Of a stretch of 64,000 nucleotides of DNA, positions 17,700 to 26,512 are shown one piece after another; within the stretch, counting starts at the first letter, position 1, and each line of letters opens with the position of its first letter. Source of the DNA: Oscillospiraceae bacterium (GTDB taxonomy: Bacteria > Bacillota > Clostridia > Oscillospirales > Oscillospiraceae); NCBI GenBank assembly GCA_017398685.1, contig JAFQFH010000011.1, positions 44,613-108,612 of the forward strand, written 5' to 3'. Made by a program: the position numbers and the translations under genes. Below the pieces are notes generated by a model, which made no database searches, was not told where the DNA came from, and was given only the letters and a program-made list of their open reading frames with translations.

Positions 17700-17728
17700 T
17701 TGAATTAGCTCTGTCAATTTGTTAGAAT
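17700..17728 (+). promoter_or_regulatory. Promoter of the acyltransferase 3 gene
   Basis: TTGAAT (17700-17705), 17-bp spacer, TAGAAT (17723-17728), 42 bp before the ATG. Confidence 0.65.
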
Positions 17729-17770
17729 GTTTTCAGGTATATACGAAAAAGACTTGATTTTGAGGTTATC

Positions 17771-18805
17771 ATGAAAACTGAGTTAAGTGAAAAATTCCGG
17801 TATCTGGGTTTTATAATGACCTGCGCGATGGTTCTTTACCACTGTCCCATCGTTGAAAATCTCCCTGCCGTGGGCGCACTTGACCATTTTGCCAAGGTAA
17901 GCATTGATACCGTTATAAGAGGCTCTGTAAACCTGATAATGGCCTACTTCTTTTCGGTGACGGGCTTTCTGCTTTTCCGGAACTTCCGCATGAAGGATTA
18001 TCCCGAAAAGATAAAAAAGCGCGTATTTTCCCTGCTTATTCCTTATATCCTCTGGCAGCTGATCTTCGCGGTGATTGACACTGTTTTCAAATTTGAGCCT
18101 GTGGGCTTTGTCGAATTTTTGCAGAGAAGTTTTCTTCTGCAGCGCTGGCCTGTGGATGCCGCACTGTGGTATGTATACGCGGTTTTTCTGCTGGCTTTGC
18201 TGTCACCTGCGGTATTGCTGATAATCAGGAAGAAAAGCATCGGATGGATAGCAATTCTTTTGGTTCTGGCTATTTCCACTGCCCGTTTGAAGATAGAAAT
18301 TCCTGTGTTCAAGGCCATACTGCATTACGGCTATGTTGAAAACATTCTGGTATTTCTTCCGGCCTATCTTATGGGTGCCTTCTACGGATATCACTTTAAG
18401 GATGCCTCCTCCGGCTGTCTCCGTTATCTGCTTTCAGCCCTGCTTCTGGCTGTGCTGACGGAAGGCATTATAGAAGGTTTTGCGCTCAACACCGCTGTGC
18501 TGATTGTGCCTTTGGCTCTTATATATCTTCTGCCGCCCGTACGTTTTCTGGAAAACAGGAAGATATACAGGCTCAGCTTTCTCATGTACGCACTGCACCA
18601 GCCTCTCATGTGGAAGCTTCAGGCCCCGGTGTTCAATCTGTACTCAGGCACTATATACAAGCTTATCCCCTTTGCCACCGCAGCTTCCATTATCACAAGG
18701 CTTGTGTTTCTTGCGGTTGTGATAGGCCTTGCCGCCCTGATACACTTTATCTTTTCAAAGCTTTCTCCCCGTTTTCTGGCTATGCTCAGCGGCGGGAGAG
18801 CCTGA
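17771..18805 (+). CDS. Acyltransferase family 3 membrane protein
   Basis: A 344-residue polytopic protein with about ten transmembrane segments, matching acyltransferase 3 (OafA/NodX-like) enzymes that O-acylate surface polysaccharides or peptidoglycan. The conserved His in TM1 is H24 (MVLYHCPI), and FFSVTGFLLF near residue 60 matches the FF-x-x-SGF-x-L motif of the family, with Thr in place of Ser. It is monocistronic with its own promoter and terminator, convergent to an MBOAT/DHHW operon that also concerns surface O-acylation. The acceptor is unknown. Confidence 0.85.
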   Translation: MKTELSEKFRYLGFIMTCAMVLYHCPIVENLPAVGALDHFAKVSIDTVIRGSVNLIMAYFFSVTGFLLFRNFRMKDYPEKIKKRVFSLLIPYILWQLIFAVIDTVFKFEPVGFVEFLQRSFLLQRWPVDAALWYVYAVFLLALLSPAVLLIIRKKSIGWIAILLVLAISTARLKIEIPVFKAILHYGYVENILVFLPAYLMGAFYGYHFKDASSGCLRYLLSALLLAVLTEGIIEGFALNTAVLIVPLALIYLLPPVRFLENRKIYRLSFLMYALHQPLMWKLQAPVFNLYSGTIYKLIPFATAASIITRLVFLAVVIGLAALIHFIFSKLSPRFLAMLSGGRA

Positions 18806-18818
18806 GAGCTTAGCAACA

Positions 18819-18853
18819 AAAAAGCCTGCTGTCGATACGACAGCAGGCTTTTT
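18819..18853. terminator. Bidirectional intrinsic terminator
   Basis: A stem of about 15 bp (AAAAAGCCTGCTGTCG with its complement) around a 3-nt loop, between convergent genes. Confidence 0.9.
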
Positions 18854-18862
18854 CTGTGATGT

Positions 18863-20269
18863 TTAAAACCTGAAATAGATAAAGGGGTTGAATGAGGAGC
18901 TGACAATGCAGGCGATGCAGATAATGAGAAGAGCAAAGTGGAGGCCGTAGCTTACAAGCTGCATTGCTATTCCCTCCGACTTCGGCAAATGCTTTGCTAT
19001 CGGCAGCATGCACACAAGACCCAGCGGGATGTACAGCAGATAGTACAGCATTCCCGCATCCTGCGCCACTATGTCCTCAAAGCTGCCTGTGGGCACTGTG
19101 AACATTACCTTAATCGCCTCGCCCAGCTGATGTATGTCCGTAAAGTAGAATATCACCCAGCCCAGCATCACAAAGAACATGGTGTACACCCAGCGAACTG
19201 CGCCCGGCAGCTTCTCCAGTATATCCTTCAGCAGATATTTCTCCACCAGAAGCAGCGCCGCGTAGTATAGCCCCCACATAACAAAGTTCCACTCCGCCCC
19301 GTGCCAGAAGCCCGTTATCGTCCACACAATAAGTATGTTTATGATGTGTCTTGATGTCTTTACCCGGTTGCCGCCGAGGGGTATGTAGATATAATCCCTG
19401 AACCATGAGGACAAGGATATGTGCCAGCGTCTCCAGAACTCCGTTATGCTTCGGGAGATATAGGGATACTCAAAGTTTTCAAGAAAGTGGAAGCCGAACA
19501 TCCGGCCCAGACCTATGGCCATGTCGCTGTAGCCGGAGAAGTCAAAGTATATCTGCAAGGTGTAGGCCAGGGCTGCCACCCAGTACATAAGGCTGCCGTA
19601 TACACTGGCCTCGCCCTCGTATATGGTGGTGGCCACCAGCGCCACGTTGTTGGCTATTATCACCTTCTTGGCAAGGCCCACTATAAAGCGTTTAAGCCCC
19701 TGCGTCACTTCGTCCAGATTTTCCCTGCGGCCGCGTATTTCTTCCTCTATGGTCTGGTAGCGGACTATGGGGCCCGCTATAAGCTGGGGGAAGAAGCACA
19801 CGTACAGCAAAAGGTCTGCGAAATTGCGCTGCAAGGCTATCTCTCCCCGGTGCAGGTCTATTACGTAGGAGAGTATCTGGAAGGTGTAGAAGCTTATGCC
19901 TATAGGCAGGACTATCCGGGCAAGATTGTGGCTTATACCCAGAAGGGCGCAGATATTGTCCACCGTGAAGTTGAAGTACTTGAACACGAAAAGCGCTGCC
20001 ACAAGAAACACAACCGTTGCCACATACACCCGCTTTTCCGCCTTTTCACGGCCTGCCGCCCTGAACTTTGCCATGAGACATCCGCCCACATAGGCCACTA
20101 GCGCGCTCAGAAGCATCATCACCACAAACTTCGGCTCGCCCCATGCGTAGAACACAAGGGACGCTGCCAAAAGCACGCTGTTGCGCCATGTGCGGTTTTT
20201 TATTATATAATACGCCGCAAACACCAGCGGCAGAAACATATACAGAAAACTTAAGCTGCTGAATACCAT
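18863..20269 (-). CDS. MBOAT family O-acyltransferase (AlgI/DltB-like)
   Basis: A 468-residue polytopic membrane-bound O-acyltransferase. Family features are FWRRWHISLSSWFRDYIYIP and the catalytic His in GFWHGAEWNFVMWGLYY. It moves an acyl (usually acetyl) group across the membrane to an extracellular glycan. The start at 20269 follows a GGAGTGG sequence and lies 4 bp after the stop of the DHHW gene, so the two form an operon. The MBOAT-plus-DHHW pairing is the standard arrangement for polysaccharide O-acetylation in Gram-positive bacteria. The target glycan is unknown. Confidence 0.93.
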   Translation of the reverse strand: MVFSSLSFLYMFLPLVFAAYYIIKNRTWRNSVLLAASLVFYAWGEPKFVVMMLLSALVAYVGGCLMAKFRAAGREKAEKRVYVATVVFLVAALFVFKYFNFTVDNICALLGISHNLARIVLPIGISFYTFQILSYVIDLHRGEIALQRNFADLLLYVCFFPQLIAGPIVRYQTIEEEIRGRRENLDEVTQGLKRFIVGLAKKVIIANNVALVATTIYEGEASVYGSLMYWVAALAYTLQIYFDFSGYSDMAIGLGRMFGFHFLENFEYPYISRSITEFWRRWHISLSSWFRDYIYIPLGGNRVKTSRHIINILIVWTITGFWHGAEWNFVMWGLYYAALLLVEKYLLKDILEKLPGAVRWVYTMFFVMLGWVIFYFTDIHQLGEAIKVMFTVPTGSFEDIVAQDAGMLYYLLYIPLGLVCMLPIAKHLPKSEGIAMQLVSYGLHFALLIICIACIVSSSFNPFIYFRF

Positions 20270-20273
20270 AGCT

Positions 20274-21434
20274 TTACCACTCCATTCCCATGCAGATATC
20301 GAAGAATGCGTTGCAGCCAAGAAGCAGCACCTTGTCTATACCGTTTTCGGCAACATAGTCGGAAATATCCAGCAGCTCTCCGGTCTGAACCGGGTAATAT
20401 CTGGCATCTACCGAGTGCAGCTGTCCAAAGTGACAGGCAAGGGGCTTGAGTATGGCATTGTCATAAGAGTCGCCCAGTACCATAAGCTTTTCTCCCTGCC
20501 CATCTCCCGCAGAGAATATGGCACAGCCCAGATCGTCCCCGTATATGGAGGTGTAGGAGCAGTATGCGCCCCCGTCTCTCATAAGATTTTCAAGCTCGCC
20601 GTGGTAGGGCAGTCTTTCACCGTTCACGCTGATCTCAAGTGCTGGGAAGGGGTAGCGGTATGCCTTCATGCGCTCTGCATAGTGGGTAGTTCCCGTAAGC
20701 AGGGCTTTGGAGCCTATGAAAATGCCGGGAACATCCATTTCCTCCTCCGGTACCATAGGCTCAGCGCCGGGGCTGAGCAGCTCAAGCAGCTGGCAGTAGC
20801 CCGCATAGGAGCCTTTATGGTTCCAGTGGTGATCTCCGGTGTAGAAAAGCTCATGGTACTGCTCAAAGCTGTTGACTTCAAACTTTGCGCAGTTTTCCGC
20901 CGGAATATCCAGAAGGCCTGTGAAAAACTCATAGGTCCCGGTCTTTTCCTCTGTTTCAAAATTTATATCCGAGTCATTTTCCACATAGTAAAGATATACT
21001 TCCACGCCGCTCATCTGGGCAAGCTCCGAGTTTATATATGCCGCAGTCTCCCGCAGCCCTTCCTCGTATTCCTCCAGGGGGACTGTGGGGTTGATGAGCT
21101 GGCCGTTGTAGATGAAGGTATCCCGGTAATTGAGATACCTGTCGGATATGCTGTGGCGCAGCGGGGTAAAAAGCGTGTCCGCCTTTGAGCTGAGCTCGTT
21201 GTAGAATTTTTTGTAATAGCCGGAAAAGAGTATCTGATCCCCCAGAGCGCTGTCCATACCGGACTGGAAGCTTCCGTCAAGATAAGCTTCGGCGCTCAGA
21301 GCAGGAATTTTTTCCGCATAGCGCATTTCATAAGCATTTATATCCGTCGGCGCCAGCACTGCCTTTGCAAAGCCCAAAGCCAGAAAAAGTGCTACAGCCG
21401 CTATAAAGCATACTTTCAATATCCTGCCGATCAT
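20274..21434 (-). CDS. DHHW family protein, partner of the MBOAT acyltransferase
   Basis: A 386-residue protein with one N-terminal transmembrane anchor (about 5-25) and an extracytoplasmic domain of the SGNH/AlgX-AlgJ type. The diagnostic DHHW sequence occurs as GDHHWNHKGSY near residue 200, and a serine-containing MVLGDSYDNA near residue 320 fits the SGNH block I-like nucleophile. It would take the acyl group from the MBOAT protein and transfer it to the polysaccharide. The start at 21434 is set by GGAGG just upstream. It has its own promoter at 21473-21501. Confidence 0.9.
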   Translation of the reverse strand: MIGRILKVCFIAAVALFLALGFAKAVLAPTDINAYEMRYAEKIPALSAEAYLDGSFQSGMDSALGDQILFSGYYKKFYNELSSKADTLFTPLRHSISDRYLNYRDTFIYNGQLINPTVPLEEYEEGLRETAAYINSELAQMSGVEVYLYYVENDSDINFETEEKTGTYEFFTGLLDIPAENCAKFEVNSFEQYHELFYTGDHHWNHKGSYAGYCQLLELLSPGAEPMVPEEEMDVPGIFIGSKALLTGTTHYAERMKAYRYPFPALEISVNGERLPYHGELENLMRDGGAYCSYTSIYGDDLGCAIFSAGDGQGEKLMVLGDSYDNAILKPLACHFGQLHSVDARYYPVQTGELLDISDYVAENGIDKVLLLGCNAFFDICMGMEW

Positions 21435-21472
21435 ATGGCCCTCCGGTACAGTCATTGGATGATATCCTATTG

Positions 21473-21501
21473 ATTATATAATATCATCTCAATTAAAACA
21501 A
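21473..21501 (-). promoter_or_regulatory. Promoter of the DHHW-MBOAT operon
   Basis: Minus strand: TTGTTT (21501-21496), 17-bp spacer, TATAAT (21478-21473), 39 bp from the DHHW start. Confidence 0.7.
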
Positions 21502-21521
21502 GGCGCAGATTTTCCTCAAAA

Positions 21522-21773
21522 GTGTACTCTGCATCTTTTTTTGCCGAAGTTTTCTCCCTGCTTTCATGGTTTGGCCAGTATTCATACCCGATCTACCTTT
21601 TTGAAGGAACCCTGCTCCTTCTGCGAAATTCCTGGTTTGCGCCTTTTGGCTCTCAGATTCTGATAGACCTTGTTTATCTTTTTGTCTGCTGTGCATTTGC
21701 CTACATATTCTGGGAGGCTGCCTATTCCCGTTTTGAAAAGATGCTGCCGCTGGACAGGCTGATACGTTTCTGA
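21522..21773 (+). pseudogene. C-terminal remnant of an acyltransferase 3 gene
   Basis: An 83-codon frame whose product reads like the last transmembrane helices of an OafA-type acyltransferase: SWFGQYSYPIYLFEGTLLLL corresponds to the family's GxxSYxxYLxH helix, then a final hydrophobic segment and a short basic/acidic tail. The N-terminal three quarters, including the catalytic His, are absent. There is only a GTG at the edge and no ribosome binding site, and the promoter of the opposite-strand DHHW operon occupies the upstream bases. I read it as a decayed gene fragment in a surface-acylation locus. Confidence 0.55.
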
Positions 21774-21808
21774 CTTCGCACTTTTTTCTCAGTTCACAAT
21801 TCATTTAC

Positions 21809-21837
21809 TTGACTTATTGGCACAAATATAGTACATT
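21809..21837 (+). promoter_or_regulatory. Promoter of the FAD-dehydrogenase gene
   Basis: TTGACT (21809-21814), 17-bp spacer, TACATT (21832-21837). The predicted transcript would start near 21844, just before the hairpin at 21855-21890. Confidence 0.5.
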
Positions 21838-21854
21838 AGTCGAGGATACATTTT

Positions 21855-21890
21855 CACTCCGTGTTCCCGTTGGACACGGGGTGTTTTTTT
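21855..21890 (+). terminator. Intrinsic terminator or attenuator in the leader of the FAD-dehydrogenase gene
   Basis: Arms about 21855-21867 and 21872-21883 (CACTCCGTG.../...ACACGGGGTG) then TTTTTTT, 18 bp before the ATG of the next gene and downstream of a plausible promoter. Confidence 0.7.
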
Positions 21891-21907
21891 GCGAAAGGAG
21901 CTAAATC

Positions 21908-23281
21908 ATGGATTATGATGTAATAATTATCGGCGCAGGCCCCGGCGGCATCTTCACGGCATACGAGCTGAGCCGTTCCGGAAAAAATCTGAAAACCGCC
22001 GTTTTTGAGCTGGGCAGGCCCCTGCACCAGCGTAAATGCCCCATTGACGGCAAAAAGGTGAAAAGCTGCATCAAGTGCCCCGTGTGCAGCATTATGAGCG
22101 GCTTTGGCGGCGCAGGCGCATTTTCCGACGGCAAGTACAACATCACAAACCAGTTTGGCGGCACTCTCTATGAGTATGTGGGCAAGAACGAAGCCATCGA
22201 GCTGATGAAGTATGTTGACGAGATAAACATGCGCTACGGCGGCGAGGGCACCAAGCTCTACTCCACCGCAAATTCCGACATAAAGCGCACCTGCCTTGAA
22301 AACGGCCTGCATCTTCTGGATGCTCAGGTCCGTCATCTGGGTACTGACATAAACTACGTGGTGCTGGAGAACATATACAATGAGCTGTCCGATAAGGTTG
22401 AGTTTCATTTCAACACCGCCATCACCGGCGTTGAGAAAATCGACGGCGGCTACAGAGTTCTGGCCGGTGACAAGGGCTACACCTGCCGTGACTGTGTTGT
22501 GAGCGTAGGCCGCAGCGGCAGCAAGTGGATGGAGGGCGTGTGCGAGAGTCTGGACATTCCCACCCGCTCCAACAGAGTGGACATCGGCGTGCGCGTGGAG
22601 CTGCCCGCAGAGGTCTTCTCCCACCTGACCGACAAGCTCTATGAAAGCAAAATCGTCTACCGCACCGAGAAGTTTGAGGACCTTGTCCGCACCTTCTGCA
22701 TGAATCCCTACGGCGTAGTGGTAAATGAGAACACCAATGGCATTGTGACTGTCAACGGTCACAGCTATGAAGACAAGTCCAAGCACACTGAAAACACCAA
22801 CTTCGCCCTTCTCGTCTCCAAGCACTTCTCCGAGCCCTTCAAGGACTCCAACGGCTACGGTGAGAGCATAGCCCGCCTTTCCAATATGCTGGGCGGCGGC
22901 GTTATGGTGCAGCGCTTCGGCGACCTTGTCCGCGGCCGCCGCAGTACCGTAAAGCGCATTGAGGAAAACTTCGTCACTCCCACTCTGGCCGCCACTCCCG
23001 GCGATCTGAGCCTTGTTATCCCCAAGCGTATTCTGGACGGTATCATCGAGATGATCTACGCCCTTGACAAGGTGGCCCCCGGTACCGCCAATGACGATAC
23101 CCTGCTCTACGGTGTTGAGGTGAAGTTTTACAACATGGAGGTCGCCCTTGACAATGAGCTTCAGACCAAGGACAAGGGTTTCTACGTAATAGGCGACTGC
23201 TCCGGTGTTACCCACTCTCTGTCCCATGCCTCCGCCAGCGGCGTGTACGTGGCAAGGAACATTGTCGCAAAGCTCTCCTGA
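21908..23281 (+). CDS. FAD-dependent dehydrogenase (COG2509 type)
   Basis: A 457-residue flavoprotein with an N-terminal dinucleotide-binding fold, IIGAGPGGIFTAYEL (7-21). A cysteine-rich stretch unusual for simple oxidoreductases follows (KCPIDGKKVKSCIKCPVC, about 45-62), then FGGAGAFSDGK. This combination is typical of the uncharacterised FAD-dependent dehydrogenase family found in Clostridia and Bacteroides. The C-terminal YVIGDCSGVTHSLSHASASG is the second FAD contact. GAAAGGAG precedes the ATG. No substrate is known for the family. Confidence 0.88.
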   Translation: MDYDVIIIGAGPGGIFTAYELSRSGKNLKTAVFELGRPLHQRKCPIDGKKVKSCIKCPVCSIMSGFGGAGAFSDGKYNITNQFGGTLYEYVGKNEAIELMKYVDEINMRYGGEGTKLYSTANSDIKRTCLENGLHLLDAQVRHLGTDINYVVLENIYNELSDKVEFHFNTAITGVEKIDGGYRVLAGDKGYTCRDCVVSVGRSGSKWMEGVCESLDIPTRSNRVDIGVRVELPAEVFSHLTDKLYESKIVYRTEKFEDLVRTFCMNPYGVVVNENTNGIVTVNGHSYEDKSKHTENTNFALLVSKHFSEPFKDSNGYGESIARLSNMLGGGVMVQRFGDLVRGRRSTVKRIEENFVTPTLAATPGDLSLVIPKRILDGIIEMIYALDKVAPGTANDDTLLYGVEVKFYNMEVALDNELQTKDKGFYVIGDCSGVTHSLSHASASGVYVARNIVAKLS

Positions 23282-23295
23282 GCCTTGCCATTCCC

Positions 23296-23324
23296 TTGAT
23301 TTTTCACACTTACGAGTGTATAGT
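23296..23324 (+). promoter_or_regulatory. Promoter of the SpoVB-like flippase gene
   Basis: TTGATT (23296-23301), 17-bp spacer, TATAGT (23319-23324), 45 bp before the ATG. Confidence 0.65.
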
Positions 23325-23368
23325 GGCCTATATCTCAATGCAAAGCAAACTTTCTGCGGAGGTTGCCG

Positions 23369-25015
23369 ATGGCTAATGTAAAAGGACAAAACTATATGCA
23401 CGGCGCGGCCATTCTGACCGTTGGCGTTATAATAATGAAGATACTGGGATTTATCTACAAGATCCCTCTGGGCAATATTCTGGGCGACGAAGGCTACTCC
23501 ATGTTCATGAGCGCCTACAGCGTCTACTATATTTTCTTCACCCTCGCCACTGCCGGTCTGCCCGTGGCTTTGTCCCGCCTTGTGGCGGAAGCCGATGCCA
23601 ACGGCCGCATCCGTCAGGAGGAAAAGACCTTCCGGGTGGCTCTGGGTACCTTTACGGTGCTGGGCGTTGTATTCGGCCTTATCATGTTTCTCTTCCCCCA
23701 GTGGCTGGCTGACAACTATCTGGAAAATCCCGATGCCGCAATGAGTATCCGGGCCATGAGCCCCGCCATTTTGCTGGTGTGCATGGTTTCCGCCTACCGC
23801 GGCTACTGTCAGGGTAACGGCAACATGATCCCCACCACCGTGGATGAGGTGCTTGAAGTTCTTTTCAAGGTCATCTCCGGCCTTATCCTTGCAAAGCTCA
23901 TTATCGACGCCGGCATGGGGCTTCCCATGGGCTCTGCGGGCGCCATCATGGGCGTGTCCATTGGCTCTGTTGTGTCCCTTTTGTACATGGTGGTGTACAA
24001 GAAGAAAAATTACTCCCGGCTGGGCATCTCCTACTCCGCAGGCATTGTGGATGAAAATGACATTCCCCAGGATGACAGCAAGGTAGACTCCACCGGCAAA
24101 ATAATAAAGGACATTCTCACCATCGGTATCCCCATTGCTCTTGGTGCCTGCATTATGGCTCTTTTGAACAGTGTGGACTCCAAGCTCTGCATGAACAGAC
24201 TCCAGACTGCCGCGGGCTTCAGCTACAAGGAAGCCAAGGTGCTCTACGGCGTGTACGGCAAGGCGCAGACCCTTTTCAACCTGCCCGCCGCCTTCATCAC
24301 CCCGCTGACCATATCCATTGTCCCCGCCATATCCGGCGCGTTGGCACTCAAGCACCACAAGGAAGCCACCAGGATAACCGAGGACTCCCTGCGTATCTCC
24401 GCAGTGCTGAGCCTGCCTATGGGCGTGGGGCTTATGGTGCTGGCCGAGCCTATTATGGATGTGCTCTACCCCAACAGCAATGCCGCAGGCCCCGGCCTTC
24501 TGGGCATAATGGGCCTGGCCTCCTTCTTTGTTTGCATCGTGCTGATGGAAAACGCCATTCTGGTATCCTCCGGCAAGGAAAAGCTCACTATGGTGACCCT
24601 TATAAGCGGCGGCGTGATAAAGATAGTGGTCAACTGGTTTCTGGTTGCCCAGCGCCCCATCAACATCTACGGCGCTCCCATCGGCACACTGGTCAGCTAC
24701 TTTATAATGGCGCTGATGAACTATGTGTTCATGTACATTGGCTTGCAGGAAAAGCCAAGGCTTCTTCGCATCTTTGCCCGCCCTGCCGCCGCCAGCATAC
24801 TGATGGGCGCTTCCGCCTGGGCCATATATGGGCTTTCAGGCCGCTTTATCGGCACCGAGAGCTGGACAAAGACGGCGATTTGCATGGTTCTTGCAGTTAT
24901 GGTGGCTGTTGTGGTGTATCTTGTGTCCGTTATAGCCCTGAGAGCCGTCACTCAGGAGGACATGAAGCTCATCCCCGGCGGCGAAAAGCTGGGCCGCCTG
25001 CTGCACATTCACTGA
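23369..25015 (+). CDS. SpoVB/MurJ-like lipid flippase (MOP superfamily)
   Basis: A 548-residue protein with about 14 transmembrane segments, of the oligosaccharidyl-lipid/polysaccharide flippase group that includes SpoVB, YabM and MurJ homologues. The start MANVKGQNYMHGAAILTVGV resembles this family. The start at 23369 is set by GCGGAGG six bases upstream. It would translocate undecaprenyl-linked precursors for wall or cortex. It is followed by HU and RqcP, the same gene set found around yabM-yabO in endospore formers, so a SpoVB/YabM-type role is likelier than general capsule export. Confidence 0.88.
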   Translation: MANVKGQNYMHGAAILTVGVIIMKILGFIYKIPLGNILGDEGYSMFMSAYSVYYIFFTLATAGLPVALSRLVAEADANGRIRQEEKTFRVALGTFTVLGVVFGLIMFLFPQWLADNYLENPDAAMSIRAMSPAILLVCMVSAYRGYCQGNGNMIPTTVDEVLEVLFKVISGLILAKLIIDAGMGLPMGSAGAIMGVSIGSVVSLLYMVVYKKKNYSRLGISYSAGIVDENDIPQDDSKVDSTGKIIKDILTIGIPIALGACIMALLNSVDSKLCMNRLQTAAGFSYKEAKVLYGVYGKAQTLFNLPAAFITPLTISIVPAISGALALKHHKEATRITEDSLRISAVLSLPMGVGLMVLAEPIMDVLYPNSNAAGPGLLGIMGLASFFVCIVLMENAILVSSGKEKLTMVTLISGGVIKIVVNWFLVAQRPINIYGAPIGTLVSYFIMALMNYVFMYIGLQEKPRLLRIFARPAAASILMGASAWAIYGLSGRFIGTESWTKTAICMVLAVMVAVVVYLVSVIALRAVTQEDMKLIPGGEKLGRLLHIH

Positions 25016-25073
25016 AATCAGGAAAAGTTTCCGAAGAATTGAGAATTTTGTTTCCGTTTGGTGCAATTTGCTC

Positions 25074-25102
25074 TTGATTTTGGGAAGTTTTTATGGTAAA
25101 TT
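25074..25102 (+). promoter_or_regulatory. HU gene promoter
   Basis: TTGATT (25074-25079), 17-bp spacer with a TG extension, TAAATT (25097-25102). The predicted leader is about 110 nt. Confidence 0.6.
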
Positions 25103-25218
25103 CTGTCTTGCTGTTTTGCTTTCCGGCAGACGGCATCCAGAGCATGAGTATTCTGCATCTTTTTGGGGCAGACTCATCATATCGCGGCATTTTGCCGTAT
25201 CAATTAGGAGGAAATACA

Positions 25219-25494
25219 ATGAATAAAACCGAACTTATCGCTGCTGTTGCAGAAAATGCCGGCATGTCCAAGAAGGACGGCGAGAAGGCAGTCAACGCAG
25301 TTCTCGACGCTATCACCGGCGCACTGGTCGCAGGCGACAAGGTCCAGCTGGTCGGCTTTGGTACTTTTGATGTCAAGGAGCGCGCAGCCCGCGTCGGCCG
25401 CAACCCCAAGACCAAGGAAGAGATCCAGATCCCCGCAAGCCGCGTTGCATCCTTCAAGGTCGGCAAGGCTCTCAAGGACGCTGTTGCAAAGTAA
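25219..25494 (+). CDS. hup: HU family DNA-binding protein
   Basis: A 91-residue nucleoid protein of normal length. The hallmark [20 protein letters not shown] arm region (about 47-66) carries the DNA-intercalating Pro (RNP). [20 protein letters not shown] at the start is typical. AGGAGG precedes the ATG at 25219, which is preferred to an upstream in-frame start. Codon use is strongly biased, consistent with abundance. Own promoter and terminator. Confidence 0.97.
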   Translation: MNKTELIAAVAENAGMSKKDGEKAVNAVLDAITGALVAGDKVQLVGFGTFDVKERAARVGRNPKTKEEIQIPASRVASFKVGKALKDAVAK

Positions 25495-25510
25495 TCCCAT
25501 TTTATGATAA

Positions 25511-25542
25511 AATAAACCTGCGCTAAGCGCAGGTTTATTTTT
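25511..25542 (+). terminator. HU gene terminator
   Basis: Thirteen-bp perfect arms 25511-25523 and 25527-25539 around TAA, followed by TTT. Confidence 0.88.
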
Positions 25543-25572
25543 CACTTACAGGCATTATTTGGAGCATACAAC

Positions 25573-25815
25573 ATGAGACTTGATAAATACCTTAAAGTAT
25601 CCAGACTTATAAAACGGCGCAGCGTGGCAAACGAGGCCTGCGACGGGCAGCGTGTGGCTGTCAACGGCAGGCAGGTGAAGGCCAGCTATCAGGTGAAGGT
25701 GGGCGATATTATCGAGATTACCTTCGGCCAGCATACGCTGAAAGTGGAGGTTGTGGCCGTCAATGAGACTGCCAGCAAGGCCGACGCCCCCGCCATGTAC
25801 AAGGAGCTTGAGTAA
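25573..25815 (+). CDS. rqcP: S4-domain RNA-binding protein RqcP (YabO)
   Basis: An 80-residue protein that is a single S4 RNA-binding domain (MRLDKYLKVSRLIKRRSVAN ... VNGRQVKASYQVKVGD). RqcP works with RqcH on stalled 50S subunits to add C-terminal alanine tails in ribosome-associated quality control. Length and sequence fit RqcP/YabO, not Hsp15. Its place after a SpoVB-like flippase and HU is the conserved yab neighbourhood of Firmicutes, although yabP, yabQ and divIC are missing here. A strong terminator follows. Confidence 0.92.
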   Translation: MRLDKYLKVSRLIKRRSVANEACDGQRVAVNGRQVKASYQVKVGDIIEITFGQHTLKVEVVAVNETASKADAPAMYKELE

Positions 25816-25818
25816 AAT

Positions 25819-25863
25819 AAAATTCAAGGAGCTGCTGCTTTTTGCAACAGCTCCTTGAATTTT
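25819..25863. terminator. Bidirectional intrinsic terminator
   Basis: Fourteen-bp arms 25821-25834 and 25848-25861 (AATTCAAGGAGCTG with its complement), between convergent genes. Confidence 0.88.
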
Positions 25864-26276
25864 CATATAATAAACTGCTTTATCTCTTCGCTGACAGCAT
25901 CGGGGTCGGCGGAGATGCTGACAACAAACTCCACTTTCTCGCTCTGTGAAAACTTCTCCAGCCACTTTACAAAGCTGACCAGAGCCTCATCGGACTTGTC
26001 CTCCACCAGCTTATAGAAGTTGTCAATGAAGAAATGCTCAATGTCGTAATTTCCGGCATGGATGCCGCAGATAAGACCTTTCAGAAATTCGTATGTGCCG
26101 ATATCATACGCACCGGCGTCGATAAGGCGGGCCTGATAAGGCACATCATAGGTGAGCTTGCGCTCCTTCTCTATGACCACCACATCACCCTTGCCCTGTT
26201 CCAGAGTTTCGCGTACCAGATCCACCAGATGCTTTGTTTTTCCCGAGCCCTTGAGGCCCATGATAAGCTTGACCAA
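25863..26276 (-). CDS. P-loop ATP/GTP-binding protein of unknown role
   Basis: A 137-residue protein beginning with a Walker A loop (MGLKGSGKTKHLVDLV) and containing an HFFIDNFYKL strand compatible with Walker B. It is short, little more than an ATPase core. The start is probably the TTG at 26276, since AAAGGAG lies 9-10 bp upstream; an in-frame GTG at 26285 directly abuts that ribosome binding site. Similar short P-loop proteins are widespread in Clostridia without a known function. There is no operon partner. Confidence 0.75.
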   Translation of the reverse strand: MVKLIMGLKGSGKTKHLVDLVRETLEQGKGDVVVIEKERKLTYDVPYQARLIDAGAYDIGTYEFLKGLICGIHAGNYDIEHFFIDNFYKLVEDKSDEALVSFVKWLEKFSQSEKVEFVVSISADPDAVSEEIKQFII

Positions 26277-26512
26277 AACGACCACGCTCCTTTGCTAAGA
26301 ATATAGTATTGGTGTTTTTTTAATAGCTTATCATTTTTCTTTGAAAAGGGCAAGAGCGTAGTTGTTAAATCTCCGTGGAGTTTTTTACAATATGTCCATA
26401 TCTGTCAAAATTTTAGCTTATTTTATTGATTTCTTTGTTACTTTATGATAATGTTTTTCCATCTACATAGTCCAAACGAGCAAAATATATAGTGAAAGAA
26501 GAGGTGTATTGT

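Noticed and set aside
21841-21907. A riboswitch upstream of the FAD dehydrogenase
   Set aside because: Between the likely transcription start and the terminator hairpin there are only about 10 nt, too few for a ligand-binding domain.
21854-24358. An 834-codon open frame on the minus strand opposite the FAD dehydrogenase and the flippase
   Set aside because: Same reasoning: antisense to well-supported genes, low-complexity composition, spanning the gap between two genes without any signal of its own.
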